Positions 55,118-63,410 of a DNA stretch of 64,000 bases are shown one piece after another. The notes under the pieces are model-generated. The model searched no databases. It was not told where the DNA came from and saw only the letters and a list, made by a program, of their open reading frames with translations. Made by a program: the position numbers and the translations under genes. The stretch lies in the NCBI GenBank assembly GCA_001913845.2, contig MKGP02000047.1, forward strand, positions 1-64,000, read 5' to 3'. This stretch comes from Limnothrix sp. CACIAM 69d. Its GTDB lineage: Bacteria; Cyanobacteriota; Cyanobacteriia; CACIAM-69d. Position 1 is the stretch's first letter, and the number at the start of each line of letters is the position of its first letter.

Positions 55118-57184
55118 TTATCCTAAATCGGTCGCCCAGCAAAGGGCTTCCGCATCTACTAAGCGCTGTCGCAAACTGGCTACCAGCGATCGCGCCTGAT
55201 ATTCATACATCGCGCAAACCGTGGGTGGCTCACCCGCTTCCACCAAGGTAGGCAACCGCTGAAACAGCGATCGCGCCTGGGCCAAGCTGCATCCGGTGAT
55301 GCGGGCGATCGCGTTGGCCCCTTCAAAATCCGCCTGGGGACTGGCGGAATGCAACCGCACACACCACGATCGGGGAGCCAGCTCGCCCCGCTCAATTCGC
55401 CGCAAACCTTCAATGGAAGCCAACACCACCAGGCGATCGCCCGATCGCAAGTGGCGATCGAGGCGCGGAAAGTCCAACTCCCCATCCTCCAAGGCCTTGC
55501 GACCCACCCGCTCATGCAACAGCGGCACAGCACCGTAGCCACAGGCAAACTCCGCCAACAGCAAATCCACTAGGGTATCGCCCGGCTCAATCCGATATTC
55601 CGCCACCAGCATCGTGGTGCATCCCCAGCGGTAGAGACTGAGAATATTTTCGCCAAAGGCAGCGCCCGCAAAGGCTTCCGCCGCCAGGGCATAGGCACAA
55701 AGCACCTGGGCATCGGGCAACAGCCCCACCAAGGTATCGCTAAAGGCGCGATCGAACGTGCGAATCACCAACCCCGTGGAGAGTGACGCTTGGCGCACCA
55801 TCAACGCCATTTCCAAATTGGCAATTTCATCATCGGTGGCAAAGACGATCGACTTAGCCCGCTCCAACTCCACCCGATCCAGCGTATCCGGCAACTTCCC
55901 CACCATCAGCGGCAAATCGCCCAAGGTATTGTCATCCAAGCCCTGGCGTGTCAGCCCCGCCACCGACTGCCCAGACTGCAACAACAACCGGGCAATTTGT
56001 TGGCCCACCTGTCCCATGCCCACCACCAGCACATGATCCTTGTCCGGCAGGCGAGGGCGACTGGGAGCAAACCGCAGCCGCAGCGACAACAGCCGCTCCG
56101 TCAGCAGCGCATAGAGCACACCCACTAAACCCGTGCCCACCACCGTCAGGCTAAACCCAAACAACCGCAACCAGCGAGGCACACCGCTGGCCTGGGCTGA
56201 ATCGCCAAACAAATCGGCATAGCCCCCCAGCAGCAGCAGCGCCGTGTTGCAGAAGGCATCAAACCAATCGCGATAGGGCGAGTAGTGCCGCAAAATCACG
56301 GTGCCCAGCAGCAGCAAGCCCAGCACGGCTCCGGCATAGATCAGGGCGATCTGCAACAGCCGACTGCGATGGAGGAGCGATCGGGCGGCTTGCTGGAGCG
56401 ATCGCAGCAGTTGCCAACGCGGTGTCGATCGCGGGGCCGTCGTCAGCATCGGTCGCGACGGGTGCAAGGTAGCGGTGGCTTCCCACTCGTGCCAGCGGCC
56501 CCCGCGCCGCATTTCCACATAGGCCACCCAATCACCGAACCGCAAGGGTTCCATGATGCTCGACCCGTAGAACAGAGAATCCGGCGGCAGGGGCAGCGGG
56601 CCGCTCCAGTGACCCAAAATCAAGCGCGATCGATTGTTGAGGTTCGCGGGAATATCCCCCAGCCAAGGATCATCTGCTTCGAGCGATCGCTGGCGCACGC
56701 GATAGGCCACGCCGTTGATGTCAAACGCCCCGATCGTCTGATCCTGCAACGCGGCCAGGGCAAAGGCCATGGCAGACAACCGCGAAGGCTCGAAGGCCAC
56801 AAAGTTGCCAAATTGCCGAGCCAGCAAGTCATTCAAGTGGGGACGGTTGGAGCGCACCACCAGCCGCACCGCCGGATTCAGCAACCGCGCCGCCAGGGCC
56901 GCCTTGAGGTTAATTCGGTCATCCCCCGCCAGCAACAAAATCGCTCGACAATCGGCAATTCCCGCCCGCTGCAAAATACTCGATCGACAAAAATCCCCCT
57001 CAATTACCTGTTCCAGCATGGTGGGTAAATCCGGCACATCCCACCCGCTCGGAATCGTGCGCTCGATCGCCCGAACACGCACCCCAAAATTCGCCAAGGC
57101 CGCAACACAATGTTGTCCTAAATTGCCTAGCCCACAAACCAAGAACCTGTCAGACAGCACCGTTTGCATCTGCGAAGTTTGCAT
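55118..57184 (-). CDS. Double-RCK potassium-channel-like protein
   Basis: A 688-residue protein arranged RCK-pore-RCK. The first NAD-binding TrkA-N domain has VCGLGNLGQHCVAALANFGV. Two helices (LLQIALIYAGAVLGLLLLGTVIL, about 275-298; LRLFGFSLTVVGTGLVGVLYALL) flank a pore loop. A second TrkA-N domain has VLVVGMGQVGQQIARLLLQSGQ. In place of the K+ filter TVGYGD it reads LGGYADLFG, so the second glycine of GYG is replaced by Ala. It may still conduct cations or may serve as a regulator. It is flanked by Uma2 genes and has no Trk or Ktr partner nearby. The start could also be the ATG at 57169. Confidence 0.8.
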   Translation of the reverse strand: MQTSQMQTVLSDRFLVCGLGNLGQHCVAALANFGVRVRAIERTIPSGWDVPDLPTMLEQVIEGDFCRSSILQRAGIADCRAILLLAGDDRINLKAALAARLLNPAVRLVVRSNRPHLNDLLARQFGNFVAFEPSRLSAMAFALAALQDQTIGAFDINGVAYRVRQRSLEADDPWLGDIPANLNNRSRLILGHWSGPLPLPPDSLFYGSSIMEPLRFGDWVAYVEMRRGGRWHEWEATATLHPSRPMLTTAPRSTPRWQLLRSLQQAARSLLHRSRLLQIALIYAGAVLGLLLLGTVILRHYSPYRDWFDAFCNTALLLLGGYADLFGDSAQASGVPRWLRLFGFSLTVVGTGLVGVLYALLTERLLSLRLRFAPSRPRLPDKDHVLVVGMGQVGQQIARLLLQSGQSVAGLTRQGLDDNTLGDLPLMVGKLPDTLDRVELERAKSIVFATDDEIANLEMALMVRQASLSTGLVIRTFDRAFSDTLVGLLPDAQVLCAYALAAEAFAGAAFGENILSLYRWGCTTMLVAEYRIEPGDTLVDLLLAEFACGYGAVPLLHERVGRKALEDGELDFPRLDRHLRSGDRLVVLASIEGLRRIERGELAPRSWCVRLHSASPQADFEGANAIARITGCSLAQARSLFQRLPTLVEAGEPPTVCAMYEYQARSLVASLRQRLVDAEALCWATDLG

Positions 57185-57232
57185 CTGCCAATTTCGTATC
57201 CGCCAAATCCGCCAAAACGGTGCAACGGGAGA

Positions 57233-57871
57233 TTAATCCCCTGTCCCCCATTGCACCGCTTCATAGATCATGGCCAATGTGTCTGAAAATCCCAAACTTT
57301 GTAGCTCAAACGACATTTCCGGCAGTGAGCGCTGTTGCTCATCGGGGGTCAGGGTTTTGGGATCAAACTCGATCGCCCCGTAACGGGTCAGTTCCCAACA
57401 ATTCGGGGCCGCATCCTCGGGCCGATAGTAGCGATCGAGAGCCGGGCGATCGCTGCTAATCAACACATATTCCTTGAGGGATTCCATGCGGGCGTATTGC
57501 TGAAACTTTTGGTCGCGATCGAACTCGGCAGTTCCAGGCGATAACACTTCTGCAATCAAGCAGGGATATTGAATGAACTGGTGCGATCGAAAATCCCGAG
57601 GATCGCAACTGACCACCAAATCGGGATAGAAATAGGGCCCCTTTTCTGAAACATGCACCTGCACTTCATTGATGAACGCTCGGCAAGATGTACCGCGTAG
57701 GTGCTGCTTCAGCGCAATGGCGAAATTTGCAGTGATCGTGTTGCGATCCAGCGTGCTATCAGTCCTGGCATAGACTCGACCATTGAGGTATTCATGCCGC
57801 CATGGTTGTTGTGCTTCCCAAGCGAGAAATTCTGCGGGAGAAAGATAGCGGGAATCCGTTACATCAACCAT
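57233..57871 (-). CDS. Uma2 family (DUF820) putative endonuclease
   Basis: A 212-residue Uma2 protein: YLSPAEFLAWEAQQPWRHEYLNGRVYA, FYPDLVVSCDP with the catalytic Asp, and CLIAEVLSPGTAEFDRDQKFQQYARM with the Glu and following Lys. The ATG at 57871 is preferred to a GTG four codons upstream. It starts a small minus-strand pair with the channel-like gene, 48 bases apart. Confidence 0.88.
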   Translation of the reverse strand: MVDVTDSRYLSPAEFLAWEAQQPWRHEYLNGRVYARTDSTLDRNTITANFAIALKQHLRGTSCRAFINEVQVHVSEKGPYFYPDLVVSCDPRDFRSHQFIQYPCLIAEVLSPGTAEFDRDQKFQQYARMESLKEYVLISSDRPALDRYYRPEDAAPNCWELTRYGAIEFDPKTLTPDEQQRSLPEMSFELQSLGFSDTLAMIYEAVQWGTGD

Positions 57872-57964
57872 GGCCGCGCCCACATACTGAATGGTTGGAT
57901 GGGGTTAGGGCGCGTCATCAGATGCGATTGATTGAGGCTGAAATGGTTGATCTTCCTGGATCAA

Positions 57965-58010
57965 GCGCCCCAGACAAGGGGCTTAAGCCCCTTGCCCCCC
58001 ACGATCCGCT
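57965..58010. mobile_element. MITE-like repeat, copy E (core only)
   Basis: The perfect palindrome CAAGGGGCTTAAGCCCCTTG lies at 57975-57994, here followed by CCCCCCACGATC, the reverse orientation of copies A and D. Terminal inverted repeats are not recognisable. Confidence 0.6.
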
Positions 58011-58061
58011 AACGGCAAAATCAGGGTTTCAGGCGATTTGACGACAGGCCCTAGAACCAGT

Positions 58062-59465
58062 CTAGCGATCGCCCTTGGGTAATGCTTCACCTCGCATGGA
58101 TCGATCGAGCAGTTCGATCGGGTGCAACACAGGCACAGTTTTCCCTTGCAAACCAAGATGTTTTTGGATTTGCAGCGAGCAACCTGGATTCGGTGAGGCG
58201 ATCGCGTCGGCTCCCGTGTTGGTTAGGTTTTGCACCTTCATTTCGCCCAGCTCGTCGGCGATTTCCGGTTGCAGCAGGTTATAGATCCCAGCACTGCCGC
58301 AGCAGAGTTGCGAATCGATCGGCTCGCGCAGGGACACGCCGGGAATTTGCCGCAACAGGTCGCGGGGTGGGGCGCTGATTTTTTGGCCATGGAGCAGGTG
58401 GCAAGCGTCGTGATAAACCAGCGTCACCGGCTCCGGGGCGATCGGCTGGAGCGGTGCAGTCCAGCCCACTTCCGCAAAAAATTCGTGGATGTCGCGCACC
58501 TTGTCCACAAAGGCGACGGCCCGATCGCGGTATTCCGGATCGTCGTGCAGCATGTGCCCATATTCCTTGAGCGTGTGCCCGCAACCGGCGGCGTTGATGA
58601 TGATGTAGTCCACATTCGTATCGGCGAAGGCATCGATCATCTGGCGGGCGATCGCCTGGGCCTGGTTGGTTTGGCCCTGGTGCGACGGCAGGGCCGAGCA
58701 GCAACCCTGGCTGGGCGGAATCACCACTTCGCAGCCGTTGGCCGTCAGGGCGCGCATGGTGGCGGCGTTCACTCCGCTAAACAGGGTGCGCTGCACACAA
58801 CCGAGAATTGCACCCACCCGATAGCGCTGGGGGCCTTGGGCGGGAATGGTTTCGGGAAATTCGTTGTTCAGGTTGTCCCAGCGCAGGCGCGGCAAAATTT
58901 CTTCCATGGCCGCCAGGTTGGGCAGCCATTTTTTGAGCAGGCCGGTCGATCGCACCAGGGTTTGCAAGCCCGACTGCTGGTAGAGCAACAGGAACGGCAT
59001 CAGCAGTTTCAGGCGATCGGGATAGGGAAACAACTGGAAAATCAGCGTCCGCAGGGCCTGTTCCGGGAGCGATCGGGGCACGTTGCGCTCCACTTGGGGG
59101 CGGGTGGCGCTGATCAGTTGGTCATACTTCACGCCGGACGGGCAGGTGGTGACGCAGGCCAGGCAACCAAGGCAGGTGTCGAAATGTTGGGCAGTGGTGC
59201 GATCGAGTTCGGCGGTGCCTTCGTTGATCGCATCCATCAAATAGATGCGGCCGCGGGGCGAGTCAGTTTCCTTGCCCAACACGCGGTAGCTGGGGCAGGT
59301 CGAAAGGCAGAACCCGCAATGGACGCAGGAATCGAGCAGCTTCGGGTCGGGCGGCGAGTCGGGGTCAAAGCCCGATCGCTGACCGGCCGCCAATTCACCC
59401 CAATGGGGGTTTTGGGCCAGAAAGTTGCTCTCTTTGGCGGGAATCGGGCGATCGCTCGTTTGCAT
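58062..59465 (-). CDS. glcF: Glycolate dehydrogenase iron-sulfur subunit
   Basis: Fe-S subunit passing electrons from glycolate oxidation to the quinone pool; part of 2-phosphoglycolate salvage. Two [4Fe-4S] motifs near the N-terminus are CVHCGFCLSTCPSY and CLGCLACVTTCPSG. Two Cys-rich CCG-type domains follow (GCVQRTLFSGVN, QGCCSALPSHQGQ; YHDACHLLHGQ, DSQLCCGSAGIYNLLQ). The ATG at 59465 is chosen over a TTG seven codons upstream. It is downstream of glcE with a MITE core in the gap. GlcD is not in the window. Confidence 0.93.
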   Translation of the reverse strand: MQTSDRPIPAKESNFLAQNPHWGELAAGQRSGFDPDSPPDPKLLDSCVHCGFCLSTCPSYRVLGKETDSPRGRIYLMDAINEGTAELDRTTAQHFDTCLGCLACVTTCPSGVKYDQLISATRPQVERNVPRSLPEQALRTLIFQLFPYPDRLKLLMPFLLLYQQSGLQTLVRSTGLLKKWLPNLAAMEEILPRLRWDNLNNEFPETIPAQGPQRYRVGAILGCVQRTLFSGVNAATMRALTANGCEVVIPPSQGCCSALPSHQGQTNQAQAIARQMIDAFADTNVDYIIINAAGCGHTLKEYGHMLHDDPEYRDRAVAFVDKVRDIHEFFAEVGWTAPLQPIAPEPVTLVYHDACHLLHGQKISAPPRDLLRQIPGVSLREPIDSQLCCGSAGIYNLLQPEIADELGEMKVQNLTNTGADAIASPNPGCSLQIQKHLGLQGKTVPVLHPIELLDRSMRGEALPKGDR

Positions 59466-59564
59466 GGGTCGGTGGGTTGAAACCAATAGGCGATGGCAAT
59501 GATCTGGCGACTGTCGATCGGCTGGGACTGCTCGATCGCCCCTCCCGAAACCCTGGCGCGATCG

Positions 59565-59600
59565 TCGGGGGGCAAGGGGCTTAAGCCCCTTGTCTGAGAG
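59565..59600. mobile_element. MITE-like repeat, copy F (core only)
   Basis: The perfect palindrome at 59573-59592 is preceded by CGGGGGG, in the same orientation as copies A and D. It lies between glcE and glcF, within the probable operon. The ends are degraded. Confidence 0.6.
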
Positions 59601-59623
59601 GGGTGGGGGCGATGACTTCTGGG

Positions 59624-60922
59624 CTAAACCAAGAAGCGGCCGGGATTGAGGAGCTGGTGCGGATCGAACTGCTGTTTTATTTTCCCCATTAGGGCCAGAC
59701 CCGAACCGCGATCGCCCCAGCGATCGGATTGCTTAAACTGATGGGTCAGTTCAGCGGGCACTTGCAACAGCGTCAAAAATCCCTGTTCCGCTTCGCAGGC
59801 TGCCCGCAATTGCCGAATCCAGCGGGAAGTTCGCAGCCAATCGCCCTCGATCGCCCCGAGGCTGGCCCAACCGAGGCCGCTGCTGGCGTGGATTTGGCCT
59901 TGGCTGATCGGGCCGCTGGCCAGGCGATCGAGCAGGGCCGGGGCCGCCGTGGGCAATGCACCGAATTTGAGGGTGATCGGGCGATCGCTCGTGGGCGCGG
60001 TGCTGGCGGCACGGAGCTTATGCCAAAAGTCCGCCTCATCCGGTTCGCTCAACACCATCGATTGCAAGCCCAAGTCCTGGGCCAGGGCGATCGAGCGGCG
60101 CATCTGTTCCGCCACGCTGGGGGCGACGCTGCCAAACCGCAGGGCCAAGCCCACCGCCGCCTCCGGCAGGGCCGGGTTGCCCCAAACCCAATCCAGGGCG
60201 ATCGGGGTGAGGGTGGAATTGCGCAAGCCTTGGGCCGCTTGGGCTAGGGCCGGGCGATCGCCCCACAGCAGCAGGGTTTGGCACTGCTCCGGAATCGGGT
60301 AAGTCCGCACCGTCAAGGTCGCCAACAGGCCCAGCGTGCCAAAGGAGCCGGTGAACAGCTTCATCAGGTCATAGCCCGCCACGTTTTTGACCACGCGGCC
60401 GCCGGCCTTGGCGATTTGCCCATCCCAACGGACGATCGAAATTCCCAACAACAAATCCCGAATCCCCCCGTAGCGTTGACGCAGGGAACCCGCATCGGCC
60501 GTGGCCACGATTCCGCCCAAGGTGGCGCTGTCCGCAAAGGCCGGATCGATCGGCAACCACTGCCCCGACGGAGCCAAGGCCGCTTGCAGATCCCGCAGCT
60601 TCATGCCCGCTTCCACGGTGGCCACCAAGTCTGCTTCGTCGTGCATTACCAGCCGATCGAGCCGGCCCAATCCCACGGGTAATACCGATCCCTTGGGACT
60701 GTCGCCCCAGGCCAGCTTGCTGCCGCTGCCGAAGGGGACGATCGGTTGGCGATCAGCCGCACAGGCCGCCATCACCTCCGCTAACCGCTCGATCGACTCG
60801 GGTATCACCGCCGGGCGAGCCAACTGACCGATCGACCGATCAATTAACTGACCGATCGATGGATCTAATAAATCATTTAAATCATTGGGATCATTCAGAT
60901 CGTTTGGATCGATCGCACGCAT
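59624..60922 (-). CDS. glcE: Glycolate dehydrogenase FAD-binding subunit
   Basis: An FAD_binding_4 protein of 432 residues. The FAD-binding region is ADRQPIVPFGSGSKLAWGD, ATLGGIVATADAGSLRQRYGG and GGRVVKNVAGYDLMKLFTGSFGTLGLLATLTVR. The C-terminus ends QQFDPHQLLNPGRFL as usual. The N-terminus carries a variable leader of D-P-N/D-L-N triplets encoded by a 9-base DNA repeat. The ATG at 60922 follows an in-frame GTG. Although cyanobacterial annotation often calls this GlcE, a stand-alone FAD-linked oxidase is an alternative; the adjacent glcF supports GlcE. Confidence 0.9.
   Translation of the reverse strand: MRAIDPNDLNDPNDLNDLLDPSIGQLIDRSIGQLARPAVIPESIERLAEVMAACAADRQPIVPFGSGSKLAWGDSPKGSVLPVGLGRLDRLVMHDEADLVATVEAGMKLRDLQAALAPSGQWLPIDPAFADSATLGGIVATADAGSLRQRYGGIRDLLLGISIVRWDGQIAKAGGRVVKNVAGYDLMKLFTGSFGTLGLLATLTVRTYPIPEQCQTLLLWGDRPALAQAAQGLRNSTLTPIALDWVWGNPALPEAAVGLALRFGSVAPSVAEQMRRSIALAQDLGLQSMVLSEPDEADFWHKLRAASTAPTSDRPITLKFGALPTAAPALLDRLASGPISQGQIHASSGLGWASLGAIEGDWLRTSRWIRQLRAACEAEQGFLTLLQVPAELTHQFKQSDRWGDRGSGLALMGKIKQQFDPHQLLNPGRFLV
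60861..60914. repeat. 9-bp tandem repeat in the glcE start region
   Basis: Six units: GGATCTAAT, AAATCATTT, AAATCATTG, GGATCATTC, AGATCGTTT, GGATCGATC. They are in frame with glcE and encode a three-residue periodic leader starting DPND. The array is at the extreme N-terminus, ahead of the conserved domain. Confidence 0.75.
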
Positions 60923-61424
60923 CACGGGCCCAACCTCAAGACAATCAGCAATTGATTTGAAATACCTTGAAATGCATTGAAAATGCTTTGATCAGGTTTT
61001 TTTGAATTCATCCCAAGCAACGGGTTAAATTTAGCCTTAAAAAACGCCGAAATTTCCAAAAGGTCAGGGACGATGGGGCAAAATCCATCATTCTTCAAGA
61101 TTGCCGTTTTGCTGTTCCCAGCAACCGTTCCGCACCGGAGCGATCGGGTCGATCGCCCATCAAGTCCCCATCGATCATTAACCAATTCTTAAATCATTCA
61201 CTGGATTGATCGAATGTAATCGATTGGATTAATTGGACTAATTGGACTAGTTAGATGGATCCCGAGGCCAACTCGATCCGAATTTAGCTCCCCTGCTTGC
61301 GTCGATCGCTGCCAAGTGTGGTGAACCCATCTTCTCGGGCGGTGGGCACATCTGTTCGGTGATGAAAAACGCTGCCTAGACTGGAAAACAAGTGACCAAA
61401 CCCTCATGATAAGGAAATTTGCCC
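60923..61424. other. Gene-free stretch upstream of glcE and the lipoprotein gene
   Basis: Divergent region of about 500 bases. A 9-base repeat (ATTGGATTA, ATTGGACTA, ATTGGACTA) is at 61223-61249. No gene is supported. AAGGA at 61411-61415 is the ribosome-binding site of the next gene. Confidence 0.5.
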
Positions 61425-62009
61425 ATGAATGCGCCGTCTAAGGCCGGCCGTTGGCTGGCGGGTGCTGTTTTGACCCTGTTGCTGGTGGTGGGCGGTTGTG
61501 TGGCCCTCAACGATCGCAGCGATCGCGGCCCGGCTCCCAGTCCCACGCCAACCACCGTGGTCGATCGCTCCGGTGATCAGTCCACCGATCGCGGTTCCGA
61601 TCGTCGATCGCCCAAACCCAGCCCCAGTGTCAGCCCCTCGCCCATTGATAAAAAGCCAGTGGCGGGCGGCAAGCTGAATAAGTATTTCCCGAAAACTAGC
61701 GATGGCTACAGCCTGGTTTTCCAACAGGAAAAGAAAGGATTTGCGGAAGCCAAGCTGAAGAAGTCGGGAGAAGAAGTGGCCAAGTTGTCGATTAATGACT
61801 TGGCGAACAATGCAAGCGGTCTCAGCAAATTCCAAAGCAGCGATGATGACATTGACGGCTATCCTGCCGTTCAAGTGGGCAAAAACCAAACGGCTGTCTT
61901 GGTAGGCGATCGCTATCAGGTGAAGGTGCAGTCTACGACCCTCAAACCAAGCGATCGGGAAAACTGGATTGAGAAATTTAATCTCTCCGGTTTGGCCCGC
62001 TTGAAGTAG
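61425..62009 (+). CDS. Lipoprotein of unknown function
   Basis: A 194-residue lipoprotein with a signal helix AGAVLTLLLVVGGC ending in a lipobox (Cys about 25). A Ser/Pro/Asp/Arg-rich linker of about 55 residues follows, then a globular domain from GKLNKYFPKTSDGYSLVFQQEKKG to the end. That domain has a lysine-rich first half and the pattern GYPAVQVGKNQTAVLVGDRYQVKVQS. This resembles small periplasmic folds that bind membrane or protein partners, but I cannot name a family. The ATG at 61425 has AAGGA nine bases upstream. Confidence 0.75.
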   Translation: MNAPSKAGRWLAGAVLTLLLVVGGCVALNDRSDRGPAPSPTPTTVVDRSGDQSTDRGSDRRSPKPSPSVSPSPIDKKPVAGGKLNKYFPKTSDGYSLVFQQEKKGFAEAKLKKSGEEVAKLSINDLANNASGLSKFQSSDDDIDGYPAVQVGKNQTAVLVGDRYQVKVQSTTLKPSDRENWIEKFNLSGLARLK

Positions 62010-62109
62010 TTGGCTTTTCTATTTTCCGAATTGGCGCTTAGTTTGAACTTAGTAGCATGGCAAGCTTATTTTGATCGGTCAGGTCAAACAGCTATCACCG
62101 TTGCCTAAT

Positions 62110-62145
62110 CGTTAGGCAGCAAGGGGCTTAAGCCCCTTGTTATGA
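62110..62145. mobile_element. MITE-like repeat, copy G (degraded)
   Basis: The perfect palindrome is at 62120-62139. Sequence to its right (CCCCCACGATCT, CTATTAGCTTTCG) is reminiscent of inner parts of copies B and D, so the original element may have extended to about 62210. Inverted ends are not visible. Confidence 0.55.
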
Positions 62146-62283
62146 CGACTGATTCCGAAACGTTGCCCCCACGATCTAAAACCGTCACGCTATTAGCTTT
62201 CGCCTAGCCCTTGCCCAGTTTCGGTTGAGCTTGTTGTTTATTTTTCGTTTGGAAACCCTGTGTCTTAGTGAGGATCAAAATTC

Positions 62284-63162
62284 ATGGGTAAATCCATTGT
62301 GCAATTGGTTGATGAATTGCCCACCAGCGGCATGACCATCACGGTTCTGAATGCGTTGGATTTTGTGGTTCCCGGCGAGTGGGATAACTTGATTGGGTTC
62401 GATCGCACGATCAAAACCGTCACGGGCGAAGACGATCCGGGTTTAATTTCCCAAATCAAAGACCGGGCGATCGAGCTGTATAACGACGAAGGCGAGGGCT
62501 ATCAACGCGCCGTTTGGCTCTATCAAACCGTGGACACGGCCGCAAGCGCCTTGGGCACGGCTGCCATGGCCAATAAGGTGGGTCAAGATATCTCGTTCCT
62601 GGGCTTTTTGCAGAATTTGACTCCCAAACCCGAGAAGGCCCAAGCGATCGATTTGGGAATGAAAATTGTGGTGGAGCTGCTGGCCTATTGCCAAATTAAT
62701 GGCATTCCCGGCGACAGCATTGGCGACTTTTTGGGTTCCTTGGCAGACTATGGCGGAGAATCCAAAATGCGGATGGCAGCCATTGTTTGTTTGGATGGAT
62801 TAGTACCCCTGGGCCCGAACTTCATCAAAGCGGCCGGCGACTGGATCGGCAGTGCCACCCAATCCAGCCTGGAAGAAAATGAGGCTTTCCGGAATATTCA
62901 AAAGATGATTCCGGGCAGCGATAAGGCAGCATTTGTGGGTCAAGCCTTTAACTCAGTTTCGAGCTGGATGGGGGACTTTGTGAGCGATCGTGGTCTCAGT
63001 CCCCAAGTCGTTTTGCAACATCTACAAGGGTTTGTGGATATTGCCGATGACAAGCTGGATTATGTTGGTGCATTTTTGGACATGAGCACCAATTATTACT
63101 ATCACACGGGTGTCCAAACGGTTGCCAAGCGCCTGATCGATCGCGCCTATGCTGAAATTTAG
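62284..63162 (+). CDS. Conserved-looking protein of unknown function
   Basis: A 292-residue protein without a signal peptide, starting MGKSIVQLVDELPTSGMTIT. It is rich in small hydrophobic residues and helices: YQTVDTAASALGTAAMANKVG, DLGMKIVVELLAYCQINGIPGDSIGDF and MAAIVCLDGLVPLGPNFI. The composition suggests a helical bundle that could associate with membranes but lacks clear transmembrane segments. No domain is recognised. A strong terminator follows it, so it is probably a single transcription unit. Confidence 0.7.
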   Translation: MGKSIVQLVDELPTSGMTITVLNALDFVVPGEWDNLIGFDRTIKTVTGEDDPGLISQIKDRAIELYNDEGEGYQRAVWLYQTVDTAASALGTAAMANKVGQDISFLGFLQNLTPKPEKAQAIDLGMKIVVELLAYCQINGIPGDSIGDFLGSLADYGGESKMRMAAIVCLDGLVPLGPNFIKAAGDWIGSATQSSLEENEAFRNIQKMIPGSDKAAFVGQAFNSVSSWMGDFVSDRGLSPQVVLQHLQGFVDIADDKLDYVGAFLDMSTNYYYHTGVQTVAKRLIDRAYAEI

Positions 63163-63235
63163 CGCTTGAACTGGACTGGCTGAATTCAAACAACGATTGA
63201 TTTCTCTAGATACAGCCAAAAAACAACATTCAAAC

Positions 63236-63296
63236 AACGGGGTTGTTGAGCTGAAGTCGTGATCCTATTCATGACATGACTCAGAACCGCCCCGTT
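63236..63296 (+). terminator. Terminator of the 292-residue protein gene
   Basis: AACGGGG (63236-63242) pairs with CCCCGTT (63290-63296) and is followed by six T. The intervening sequence can extend the structure with GTCGTGA and TCATGAC segments. It lies 74 bases past the stop codon. Confidence 0.7.
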
Positions 63297-63410
63297 TTTT
63301 GTTTGTATTTTGATTGAATATTTTTAGATCGAACTATTGAGATACATGGGTTAAACGCATTTTTGGGGATGCATGGTTTAGTATTTTGGGAATTTTCCGG
63401 GGGATTTTTG

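Noticed and set aside
58230-59480. 416-residue frame on the plus strand opposite glcF
   Set aside because: Antisense of a gene with intact iron-sulfur motifs; composition (Gly, His, Gln, Arg) is that of a mirror frame.
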